DNA of 64,000 nt from Lewinellaceae bacterium (GTDB lineage: Bacteria; Bacteroidota; Bacteroidia; Chitinophagales; Saprospiraceae): positions 1 to 64,000 of the forward strand of contig JADJWX010000024.1 of assembly GCA_016716135.1 (NCBI GenBank). The letters are read 5' to 3'. Below, one piece after another: positions 49,773 to 57,891 of this stretch; position 1 is the stretch's first letter; the number at the start of each line of letters is the position of its first letter. Position numbers and translations under genes: made by a program. The notes below the pieces were generated by a model. That model did not search any database and was not told where the DNA came from. It saw only the letters and a program-made list of their open reading frames with translations.

Positions 49773-50738
49773 TTATTGCCGCATGGCTTCTTCGATCAGC
49801 AAACTGAAAAACTCGCCCAGCGGCCAGCCATGCGCCTGGGCTTGTTGGGGTACGATGCTGGCCGGTGAAATACCCGGGATCGTATTAGCTTCCAGAAAAT
49901 GGAATGTGTCGCCGACCAGGATGTAATCAAAGCGAACCACCCCGCTGCAGTGCAGCATGTCGTACAGCTGCCGGGAGCGCTCCTGGCACTGCTGGGTAAG
50001 GGCATCCGGAATGTTGGCCGGGGTAATTTCCTGCGACCGGCCCTCATATTTTGCCGCAAAATCAAAAAACTCGGTCTCCGGAATAATTTCAGTGACCGGC
50101 ATGGCCACTACTTCACCGTTTACCCGCAACACGCCGTTGGAAAACTCACGGCCGTCCATAAACGCTTCCACCAGCGCTTCGCTGTCGTAGGGCCAAACGG
50201 CCTCAATGGCCGGAAGTAATTCGGCGGCTGTTTTGACTTTGGTCACCCCAAAACTGGAGCCATGGGTATTGGGTTTTACAAAAAGCGGCAAGCCCAGTTC
50301 CAGCAAACGATCCGTATCGACCGACTCGCCGCGGTGCAGGAGCACCGATTTTGCCACCGGCACGCCAAAGGGCGCCACGTACATTTTGGAGTGATACTTG
50401 TTCATGGTCAGGCCACTCACATAGCCGTCGCAGCAGGTATAGGGCAAACCCAGCATATCGAAATAGCCCTGCATTTTACCGTCTTCCAGCGGACTGCCGT
50501 GCAAGGCGGCAAAGGCGCAGTCGAAGTGGATCTTTTCCCCATCGGGGAGCGGAAGGGTAAAATCGTTTTTATCGATTTGAATTCCTGTTTCGCGGTCTTT
50601 CCAGCTGGCGCCTTCGATATCGATCTGAAATACAGCGTAGCGATCTTTCGGCAAATGATCGGCTACCACCTGGCCGCTTTGCAGGGAAATAACGCGTTCG
50701 GCGGAGTCGCCGCCGGTGAGAATGGCGATATTTTTCAT
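49773..50738 (-). CDS. ddl: D-alanine--D-alanine ligase
   Basis: The 321-residue ATP-grasp enzyme starts MKNIAILTGGDSAERVISLQ. It has the first substrate loop (GGDSAERVISL), LHGSPLEDGKMQGYFDMLGLPYT, the ATP-binding KPNTHGSSFGVTKV, and the metal-binding end (FDYILVGDTFHFLEANTIPGIS). It makes the D-Ala-D-Ala dipeptide for peptidoglycan precursors in the cytoplasm. It lies 89 bases upstream of the O-antigen-ligase-like gene on the same strand, with a separate class A PBP in the window at 17387-20182. Length and motifs are normal. Confidence 0.95.
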   Translation of the reverse strand: MKNIAILTGGDSAERVISLQSGQVVADHLPKDRYAVFQIDIEGASWKDRETGIQIDKNDFTLPLPDGEKIHFDCAFAALHGSPLEDGKMQGYFDMLGLPYTCCDGYVSGLTMNKYHSKMYVAPFGVPVAKSVLLHRGESVDTDRLLELGLPLFVKPNTHGSSFGVTKVKTAAELLPAIEAVWPYDSEALVEAFMDGREFSNGVLRVNGEVVAMPVTEIIPETEFFDFAAKYEGRSQEITPANIPDALTQQCQERSRQLYDMLHCSGVVRFDYILVGDTFHFLEANTIPGISPASIVPQQAQAHGWPLGEFFSLLIEEAMRQ

Positions 50739-50827
50739 TGGGAGAAAAAGTTGAGTCCGTAAAAATACGGCCGCCGGTCTGGGAATTCTGCGCTAATTTT
50801 TGCGGGGCAGCCGCAGCAATGCTCGCT

Positions 50828-50855
50828 TAGCGTCTTCGCGCCTTGGCGGTAAAAC
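50828..50855 (+). repeat. GCGTCTTCGCG word repeat
   Basis: GCGTCTTCGCGCCTTGGCGG then TAAAA resembles the stretch at 3855-3886 on the other strand. It lies between two minus-strand genes. Confidence 0.4.
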
Positions 50856-50858
50856 CCG

Positions 50859-51944
50859 CTACGCATCAAAACTAACCACCACTTTTTTACTTTTCGGGTG
50901 CGACTGGCAGGTGAGCACAAAACCCGCTTCTACCTCATCGGGCTCCAGGCCGTAGCACAGATCCATACTGACCTCACCTTCCAGAATTTTTGCCTTACAG
51001 GTGCTGCACACCCCGCCCTTGCAGGAAAACGGCAGATCGGCGCCCGCCCGCATGGCGGCATCCAGCAGCGTGCTGCCGTCCGACTGGAGTTGAAAATCAA
51101 ACTGCATCCCGTCCTGAATAACCACCACCGAAGCATCGAAGGCATCGGGGTTGCCGGCTCCGGCCAGCGGATTGATTTTTTTCTTTGGCGTTCCGGGGCT
51201 GGTAAACAACTCAAAATGAATGCGTTTGGGTTCAACGTGCTGCTCTTCCAGATTTTGTTTGATTTCAAAAATCATCTCCTCCGGTCCGCACAGGAAAAAA
51301 GCATCCACTTCAGCCGGGTTGAACAGCAGCCGGCTGTAGGCCTGGCATTTGGCGCCATTGAGACGGCCCTGGAACAACTCCGCGCCCAACGATTCGCGGC
51401 TCAGAATGTGGTGAACGATCAAACGGTCGGGATGCAAATTTTTGAGTTCTTCCAACTGCTCGTGAAAGATGATTTGGTCAAAACCCCGATTGCCATAAAA
51501 CAGCATGAAGCGGCTTCGGGGCTCTTCATGCAACGTGCTTTTTAAAATCGACATGACCGGGGTAATGCCGCTTCCGGCAGCAAAAGCCACATACAAATGC
51601 CGGTTTTCCGGATGGAGTTCAGTAAAAAAACGGCCTTGTGGCGGCATGACCTGCAAACTGTCGCCTGCCTGTAACACCGTATTGGCATAGGTGCTGAACA
51701 CCCCGCCGGGCACTTTTTTGATCGCTACACGCAGGTCGTTTTCATGTGGCGCCGAACAGATGGAATACGAACGGCGCTCATCCACACCGTCAATCTCGGT
51801 CCGAAGCGTCAGGTATTGCCCCTGGGTGAAGCGGAATAATTCCCGGACAGTCTCCGGTACATCAAAAGCCACCGACACGGTATCGGCAGTTTCGCGGCGT
51901 ATTTCGCGGATGCGAAGCGGGTAAAATTTGGTTGTGGCAGACAT
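50859..51944 (-). CDS. PaaE-like ferredoxin-NAD(P)H reductase with C-terminal 2Fe-2S domain
   Basis: The 361-residue protein has an FAD-binding region at about 1-110 (FTQGQYLTLRTEIDGVDERR, SYSICSAP), an NAD(P)-binding region (AAGSGITPVMSILKSTLHEE, FFLCGPEEMI) and a plant-type ferredoxin domain with C308, C313, C316 and C346 (FSCKGGVCSTCKAKILEG). This domain order is that of PaaE, the reductase of phenylacetyl-CoA epoxidase, and of other ring-hydroxylating reductases. None of the partner genes paaA-D lies in the window, so the oxygenase it serves is unknown. It passes electrons from NADPH to a di-iron or Rieske partner in the cytoplasm. Confidence 0.9.
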   Translation of the reverse strand: MSATTKFYPLRIREIRRETADTVSVAFDVPETVRELFRFTQGQYLTLRTEIDGVDERRSYSICSAPHENDLRVAIKKVPGGVFSTYANTVLQAGDSLQVMPPQGRFFTELHPENRHLYVAFAAGSGITPVMSILKSTLHEEPRSRFMLFYGNRGFDQIIFHEQLEELKNLHPDRLIVHHILSRESLGAELFQGRLNGAKCQAYSRLLFNPAEVDAFFLCGPEEMIFEIKQNLEEQHVEPKRIHFELFTSPGTPKKKINPLAGAGNPDAFDASVVVIQDGMQFDFQLQSDGSTLLDAAMRAGADLPFSCKGGVCSTCKAKILEGEVSMDLCYGLEPDEVEAGFVLTCQSHPKSKKVVVSFDA

Positions 51945-52054
51945 TGAAATGGTATCAGGCTGAATAGCAGGCGGGTTTAACCGGCCGCAAACTTATATAA
52001 TCCGAATGGATTTTGCCACCATGGAAATTATCCCGGCAGCCCGTAGCCAAATGA

Positions 52055-52094
52055 AGAAGGTGAAGACACGAGCGCTGCTCCTATCTTCACCTTC
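52055..52094 (-). terminator. Hairpin downstream of rpsT
   Basis: GAAGGTGAAGA (52055-52065) and TCTTCACCTTC (52084-52094) pair perfectly. It lies 40-80 bases after the rpsT stop and has no strong T tract. Confidence 0.45.
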
Positions 52095-52133
52095 AAAAAG
52101 CCAATGGCAAACAGCCGGGCGCCTACTGCCGGC

Positions 52134-52388
52134 TTAAGCCAGACCGTTGACGAATTTGGTCAGACCGCTTTTCAGGTTGGCGGCTTTGTTCCGGTGAATG
52201 CTACCGCGCTTGGCCAACTTGTCGATCATGCTGATCACCTTCGGCAAAAACTCACTAGCCTGCTTTTGGTCTTTCAGATCGCGCAGGTTTTTGATCGCCG
52301 TACGAGCCGATTTTTTGTAGTAACGGTTCTGCAAGCGACGCTTCGTATTCTGGCGAATGCGCTTCAGTGCTGAACGGTGGTGTGCCAT
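52134..52388 (-). CDS. rpsT: 30S ribosomal protein S20
   Basis: The 84-residue basic protein starts MAHHRSALKRIRQNTKRRLQ, the conserved S20 start, and continues with KSARTAIKNLRDL and RGSIHRNKAANLKSGLTKFV. It binds 16S rRNA in the small subunit. The minus-strand TACCTTTG (52465-52458), 70 bases before the ATG, is a likely -7 element, although its TTG is not at the standard distance. Between them a short C-rich/G-rich hairpin (CCCTTTTTTAGGG) lies in the leader. S20 is known to control its own translation in other bacteria. Whether the leader does so here is unknown. Confidence 0.96.
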   Translation of the reverse strand: MAHHRSALKRIRQNTKRRLQNRYYKKSARTAIKNLRDLKDQKQASEFLPKVISMIDKLAKRGSIHRNKAANLKSGLTKFVNGLA

Positions 52389-52597
52389 ATTTGTTATAAA
52401 TCGTTAGTTCGTTAGTTGAAAACGGGCTGCTACTAAGGAGCCCTTTTTTAGGGCGGGCAAAGGTAGGCCTTTTCACTGGAAAAATAATAATGGACAAAAA
52501 AAAATTTGATTGCCGGTCCTGGCCGGCGAATCCCTGCAAAAACCCCTAATTTTGCCCGTTTAAACCCCGGGTATCCGTTTTTTATTTTAAACTTATC

Positions 52598-55351
52598 ATG
52601 AAAGATATTTCGGCAGTATCAAACGCCCACCCGCAGTACATCGAATCGCTTTACCGTTCCTGGCAATCCGACCCGGAATCTGTGGAATCAGACTGGGCCT
52701 TTTTTTTCAAAGGTTTTGATTTTGCACTCACTGAAGCCGGCGGTAATGGCGCCTCAAACGGCGCGCCAAAGTCCTCCGGCACAGACCTGCTTAAGGAGTT
52801 TGGTGTATTGGGCCTCATTCATGGCTACCGTACCCGCGGGCATATGTTATCCACCACCAACCCGATCAAACCGCGCAAAGATCGCCAACCCCGGCTCGAT
52901 CTGGCTGACTATGGGCTCGCGGAAACCGATCTGGACCGCCGTTTTGCAGCGGGTGTTGAAATGGAAATGCCCAATGCCACCCTGCGGGAAATTCTCGACC
53001 GCCTGAAAAAAATCTATTGCGGCAATATCGGCTTCGAAACCACGCATATTTACGATAAGGAGCGCATGCGCTGGTTGCGCAAAAAAGTGGAAGGTCGTAA
53101 CCTCGCCGGCGACTACGGTTTTCCGATTGAGAAGAAAAAGCGCATCCTGGAGAAACTGAACGGCGCCGTGGTGTTCGAGCAGTTTTTGCACACCAAATTT
53201 GTCGGACAAAAACGCTTTTCGCTGGAAGGCGGCGAAGCCACTATCCCGGCGCTCGATGCCATAATCACCGCAGCCACCGAATCGGAAATCCCCGTGCAGG
53301 AAATCGTGATCGGTATGGCCCACCGCGGCCGCCTCAATGTACTGGCCAACACCCTGGGCAAAACGTACGAACAGATTTTTACCGAATTTGAAAGCAAAAC
53401 CATCCCGGATCAAAGTTTTGGCGACGGCGATGTGAAATACCACCTGGGTTTCTCCTCCCAGGTCAAAACCCCGCATGGCAAAGACGTTTACCTCAAACTG
53501 CTGCCCAACCCTTCGCACCTGGAAGCCGTCGACCCCGTAGTGCTGGGCTTCGCCCGGGCCAAAGCCGATGCCTTGTACGAATCGGAATACGACCATATCC
53601 TGCCCATCCTGATCCACGGCGATGCCGCGATTGCCGGACAGGGCATTGTATACGAGATCACGCAAATGAGCCAGCTGCCGGGCTATTACACCGGCGGCAC
53701 GATTCACTTTGTGATCAACAACCAGATCGGATTTACCACCGGCTGGGACGAAGGGCGGTCAAGCACTTATTGCACGCAGGTAGCCGAGGTGGTACAGGCG
53801 CCGGTGCTCCACGTCAACGGCGACGACCCCGAAGCCGTGGTTTTTGCCGTCGAACTGGCCACCGAATACCGCCAGCAGTTCAACAACGACGTGTACATCG
53901 ACATGGTGTGCTACCGCCGCTACGGCCACAACGAAAGTGACGAGCCGCGTTTCACCCAGCCCGACATGTACAAAACGATCAACGATCACCCCAACCCCCG
54001 GGAGGTGTATAATAAAATCCTGATCCAGCGTGGCGACGTGGATATGCAACTGGCCAAGGAGATGGAAAAAGATTTTCGCGCCCAATTGCAAGACCGTCTC
54101 GATAACGCCCGGCAAAACCCGCTGCCCTACGTATACCAGGAAACTGAACTGGCCTGGAGAGCGCTGACGATCTCTACCGATGACATCGATTTTCAGCATT
54201 CGCCCGAAACCGGCTTGCCCCGAAAAACACTGGACAAACTGCTCAGGCACCTCCTCAATCTGCCGAAAGATTTCACGCCGCTGCCGCAGATCACCAAATT
54301 GCTCGATAACCAGCGCAGCCTGGTGGACAACGGCCAGATCGACTGGGCATTGGGCGAACTGATGGCCTATGGTTCCCTGTTGCTGGAGGGCAAAGACATA
54401 CGCATGAGCGGGCAGGATGTCAAACGGGGCACCTTCAGCCACCGCCATGCGGCTCCGGTGGATGCCAAAACGTACCAGCGTATCAACCGGCTTGAAAATC
54501 TGGCGAAAAACCAGGGGCGTTTTTTGATCTACAATTCGCTGCTTTCGGAATACGCCGTGCTGGGTTTTGAATACGGCTACGCATACGCTAATCCCGACGC
54601 CCTGGTGATCTGGGAAGCCCAGTTTGGCGACTTTGCCAACGGCGCCTCCACGATTATCGACCAGTTTATCCTGGCCGGCGAAACAAAATGGCGTCGCATG
54701 AACGGCCTGGTCATGCTGCTCCCCCACGGTTACGAAGGCCAGGGCCCCGAACACTCCTCAGCCCGCATGGAACGCTACCTGCAAGGCTGTGCCGGCAATA
54801 ATGTGACGATCGCCAATATCACCTCCGCGAGCAACTTCTTCCACCTGCTGCGCCGCCAACTGGCCCGCCCGTTCCGCAAACCCTTGCTGGTTATGTCGCC
54901 AAAATCGACCCTTCGGCCGCCGTACAACCTGGGCCTGATCAGTGAAATGGAAGACGGCACCCGGTTCCGGGAACTGCTGGACGACCCGCAAGCCGACCCG
55001 AAAAAAGTGAAGCGGTTGCTGGTTTGCAGCGGCAAGGTGTACTACGACTTGTTGAAACGCCAGGAAGATGAAAAACGCACCGACGTGGCCATCGTTCGCC
55101 TCGAACAGATCTACCCCTTCCCGAAGGAGCAGTTTGAAACTTTGCTGAAAAAATACGGCAAAGCCCAACTTTTCTGGGTGCAGGAAGAACCGGCCAACAT
55201 GGGCGCCTGGGGGCATATCATGCTTAATCACGGCGAATACGGCTGGACGCGCATTAGCCGCCCTGCCAGTGCCAGCCCGGCTACCGGCTTTGCCAAAAAA
55301 CACGAACAGGAGCAGGCTCATCTGGTAGACCAGGCTTTTAACCTGAAATAG
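52598..55351 (+). CDS. sucA: 2-oxoglutarate dehydrogenase E1 component
   Basis: The 917-residue thiamine-diphosphate enzyme starts MKDISAVSNAHPQYIESLYR, the N-terminal E1o region that contacts the E2 core. The catalytic part has GMAHRGRLNVLANTLGK, HGDAAIAGQGIVYE, NNQIGFTT, RRYGHNESDEP and LLPHGYEGQGPEHSSARMER, all standard for SucA. It decarboxylates 2-oxoglutarate in the TCA cycle and passes the succinyl group to SucB. The E2 gene sucB, usually next to sucA, is not present. Instead an aldo/keto reductase gene follows 23 bases downstream. A half-match -7 element (TAATTTTG, 52547-52554) lies upstream. Confidence 0.96.
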   Translation: MKDISAVSNAHPQYIESLYRSWQSDPESVESDWAFFFKGFDFALTEAGGNGASNGAPKSSGTDLLKEFGVLGLIHGYRTRGHMLSTTNPIKPRKDRQPRLDLADYGLAETDLDRRFAAGVEMEMPNATLREILDRLKKIYCGNIGFETTHIYDKERMRWLRKKVEGRNLAGDYGFPIEKKKRILEKLNGAVVFEQFLHTKFVGQKRFSLEGGEATIPALDAIITAATESEIPVQEIVIGMAHRGRLNVLANTLGKTYEQIFTEFESKTIPDQSFGDGDVKYHLGFSSQVKTPHGKDVYLKLLPNPSHLEAVDPVVLGFARAKADALYESEYDHILPILIHGDAAIAGQGIVYEITQMSQLPGYYTGGTIHFVINNQIGFTTGWDEGRSSTYCTQVAEVVQAPVLHVNGDDPEAVVFAVELATEYRQQFNNDVYIDMVCYRRYGHNESDEPRFTQPDMYKTINDHPNPREVYNKILIQRGDVDMQLAKEMEKDFRAQLQDRLDNARQNPLPYVYQETELAWRALTISTDDIDFQHSPETGLPRKTLDKLLRHLLNLPKDFTPLPQITKLLDNQRSLVDNGQIDWALGELMAYGSLLLEGKDIRMSGQDVKRGTFSHRHAAPVDAKTYQRINRLENLAKNQGRFLIYNSLLSEYAVLGFEYGYAYANPDALVIWEAQFGDFANGASTIIDQFILAGETKWRRMNGLVMLLPHGYEGQGPEHSSARMERYLQGCAGNNVTIANITSASNFFHLLRRQLARPFRKPLLVMSPKSTLRPPYNLGLISEMEDGTRFRELLDDPQADPKKVKRLLVCSGKVYYDLLKRQEDEKRTDVAIVRLEQIYPFPKEQFETLLKKYGKAQLFWVQEEPANMGAWGHIMLNHGEYGWTRISRPASASPATGFAKKHEQEQAHLVDQAFNLK

Positions 55352-55374
55352 GTTTTTTCTAAAAAAAAGTTGCT

Positions 55375-56364
55375 ATGCTCTACCTGCCCTCCCCTGCCCG
55401 CTACCGATCGATGGAATACCGCCGTTGCGGCCGCAGCGGACTGAAGCTCCCGGCCGTGTCGCTTGGCTTGTGGCACAATTTCGGTCATGTGGACGTGCAG
55501 TCGAACTGCCGAAAAATGCTGCATCGCGCTTTTGATGCCGGCATCACCCATTTCGACCTGGCCAACAACTACGGCCCGCCGCCCGGCTCGGCTGAGGAGA
55601 ATTTTGGACGGTTTTTGCGCACGGATTTCCGAAGCTACCGCGACGAACTGATCATTTCCTCCAAAGCTGGTTACCGGATGTGGGACGGCCCCTACGGCGA
55701 GTGGGGCTCAAAAAAATACCTCGTATCCAGTCTCGATCAGAGCCTGCAACGCATGGGCCTCGACTATGTCGACATTTTTTACAGCCACCGCCCCGACCCC
55801 GATACGCCGCTGGAGGAAACCATGGCCGCACTTGACCTGATTGTGCGGCAGGGCAAAGCGCTTTACGTCGGCATTTCCAACTATACCGCCGAGCAAACGG
55901 CCGAAGCTTGCCGGATACTGAAAGCCCTGGGTACGCCTTGCCTGATCCATCAGCCGAAGTACTCCATGTTTGACCGCTGGGTTGAAGACGGCCTGCTTGA
56001 TGTGCTGGAAACGGAAGGTGCGGGCTGTATCCCGTTTTCACCGTTGGCCCAGGGTATGCTCACGGACAAATATCTGCAGGGCATTCCCGAAGACTCCCGC
56101 GCTGCCAAGGCGCATGGTTTTTTGAAAAAAGAAACGCTGACTCCGCAACGGCTCGGACAAATTCAAAAACTGAATACCCTGGCCCTGGAACGCGGCCAAA
56201 CGCTGGCCCAAATGGCGCTCGCCTGGGTACTGCGCGATGCCCGGATCACTTCCGTGCTTGTCGGCGCCAGCCGGCCCGAGCAACTGGCCGATTCGTTGCA
56301 ATGTTTGGAAAATCTGAAATTCAGCAGCAACGAATTGAAGCAAATAGAAGCTATTCTGACCTAA
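55375..56364 (+). CDS. Aldo/keto reductase, YghZ/L-glyceraldehyde-3-phosphate reductase type
   Basis: The 329-residue TIM barrel has the family tetrad D61 (THFDLANNY), Y66, K97 (IISSKAGY) and H138 (FYSHRPD). GSAEENFGRFL and KAGYRMWDGPYGEWGSKKYL are typical of the YghZ group, which reduces L-glyceraldehyde 3-phosphate and similar aldehydes with NADPH. QPKYSMFDRWVEDGLLD and the C-terminal VLVGASRPEQL fit as well. The ATG used here starts MLYLPSPARYRSMEYRRCGR; an internal ATG 12 codons later is possible. It follows sucA closely and may be co-transcribed. The gene is convergent with sdaA. Confidence 0.88.
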   Translation: MLYLPSPARYRSMEYRRCGRSGLKLPAVSLGLWHNFGHVDVQSNCRKMLHRAFDAGITHFDLANNYGPPPGSAEENFGRFLRTDFRSYRDELIISSKAGYRMWDGPYGEWGSKKYLVSSLDQSLQRMGLDYVDIFYSHRPDPDTPLEETMAALDLIVRQGKALYVGISNYTAEQTAEACRILKALGTPCLIHQPKYSMFDRWVEDGLLDVLETEGAGCIPFSPLAQGMLTDKYLQGIPEDSRAAKAHGFLKKETLTPQRLGQIQKLNTLALERGQTLAQMALAWVLRDARITSVLVGASRPEQLADSLQCLENLKFSSNELKQIEAILT

Positions 56365-56373
56365 CCAGGGTCA

Positions 56374-57795
56374 TTAACATTCCACCAAACCCAACGTCAC
56401 CTGCACCGCCAGCCCGCCGTCGGCTGTTTCCTTGTACTTGTGGTTCATGTCCTCGGCGGTTTCTTTCATCGTTTTGATCACGGCATCGAGACTGACTTTG
56501 GCTTTGGTCGGATCACTTTCCAGGGCAATTTGGGCGGCGGTTATGGCCTTGATGGCGCCCATGGTGTTGCGTTCGATGCAGGGCACCTGCACGAGTCCGC
56601 CGATGGGGTCGCAGGTCATGCCCAGGTGGTGTTCCATCGCAATTTCGGCGGCCATCATCGCCTGCCCGACCGAGCCGCCCAGGCAGGCCGTCAGCGCCCC
56701 GGCTGCCATGGCCGATGATACGCCGATCTCTGCCTGACAGCCACCCATAGCGGCGGAGATCGTAGCGCCTTTTTTGAATAAACTGCCAAATTCTCCGGCT
56801 GTGAGCATAAAGCGGATAATGTCGTCATCGCCGGTGAATTCCGGGCAAAAACAGGCGTAGTACATCATCACGGCGGGAATCACGCCAGCCGCCCCGTTGG
56901 TCGGCGCGGTGACCACCCGGCCAAATGCCGCATTTTCTTCGTTGACGGCCAGGGCAAAGCAGCTCACCCATTTCAGAATAAATTGGAACGAACAATCGCA
57001 CTGGCGAATCTGGTCCATCCATTCGTCCACGTTGTTGTACAGCCGGTCGCCGAGCAGTTTGATATTCATGGCATGCGCCCTGCGGGTAACCTCCAGCCCT
57101 CCGGGGAGCACCCCATCGGTATGGCAGCCTTTGTACACGCAATGGCGCATGACCGTCCAGATATCGAGCAGGCCTTTGCTGATATCCTCCGGGAAACGCC
57201 AGGTGCGTTCGTTTTGGAACACAATTTCGGCGATGGTTTTTTGCTCCTGGTTGCACCAACGGGCCAGGTCGGCGCCGCGGTCGATGGGGAAGGGCAGCGT
57301 GACGTTGGCCGCCATATTTTGTTCGCCTTCTTTTTCCACAAAACCGCCGCCCACGGAGTAGTACGTTTGGCTGAAGCCGGCGCCATTGCGCAAAAAAGCA
57401 CGGAACACCAGGCCGTTGGCGTGGTAGGGCAATATGTCGTGGTACAGGAAAATGACGTCCTGTTCCGGGTCAAAAGGCAGTTCTTTTTGCCCACCCAGTT
57501 TGATCGTTTTGCTTTTACGGATATGCTCCAGGGTTGTTTGCACGGCTTCCACAGGGATGGTCACCGGGTCGTCGCCGTTGAGGCCGAGAATAACGGCCAG
57601 GTCGGTGCCGTGTCCGGCGCCGGTTTTGGCCAACGAACCGTAAAGATCGACCTGCACGGACACGACGTGGTCAAAATTCCCGTCGCGGCCCAACTCGCGC
57701 AAAAAGCGCTGGGCAGCCCGCCAGGGGCCCATGGTGTGCGAGCTGCTGGGGCCTATGCCTACTTTGAAAATGTCGAAAACAGAGATGCGTTCCAT
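56374..57795 (-). CDS. sdaA: L-serine dehydratase (single-chain)
   Basis: The 473-residue protein starts MERISVFDIFKVGIGPSSSH, followed by TMGPWRAAQRFL, the beta-domain start of iron-sulfur L-serine ammonia-lyases. The alpha domain carries AAGVIPAVMMYYACFCPEF, GGCQAEIGVSSAMAAGALTA, HHLGMTCDPIGGLVQVPCIE and RNTMGAIKA, with the three cysteines expected to hold the [4Fe-4S] cluster. It converts L-serine to pyruvate and ammonia. The length is normal for the fused type. It lies 10 bases from the convergent aldo/keto reductase gene. Confidence 0.95.
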   Translation of the reverse strand: MERISVFDIFKVGIGPSSSHTMGPWRAAQRFLRELGRDGNFDHVVSVQVDLYGSLAKTGAGHGTDLAVILGLNGDDPVTIPVEAVQTTLEHIRKSKTIKLGGQKELPFDPEQDVIFLYHDILPYHANGLVFRAFLRNGAGFSQTYYSVGGGFVEKEGEQNMAANVTLPFPIDRGADLARWCNQEQKTIAEIVFQNERTWRFPEDISKGLLDIWTVMRHCVYKGCHTDGVLPGGLEVTRRAHAMNIKLLGDRLYNNVDEWMDQIRQCDCSFQFILKWVSCFALAVNEENAAFGRVVTAPTNGAAGVIPAVMMYYACFCPEFTGDDDIIRFMLTAGEFGSLFKKGATISAAMGGCQAEIGVSSAMAAGALTACLGGSVGQAMMAAEIAMEHHLGMTCDPIGGLVQVPCIERNTMGAIKAITAAQIALESDPTKAKVSLDAVIKTMKETAEDMNHKYKETADGGLAVQVTLGLVEC

Positions 57796-57891
57796 TGCGA
57801 ATCAAAGGTGCGGAAAAGTGCGGAAAGGGGAAGCGCTGTTTTTTCGGATCAACCCAAATCCAAGCCCGAACCATTTCCGCCGTAGGGCGAT

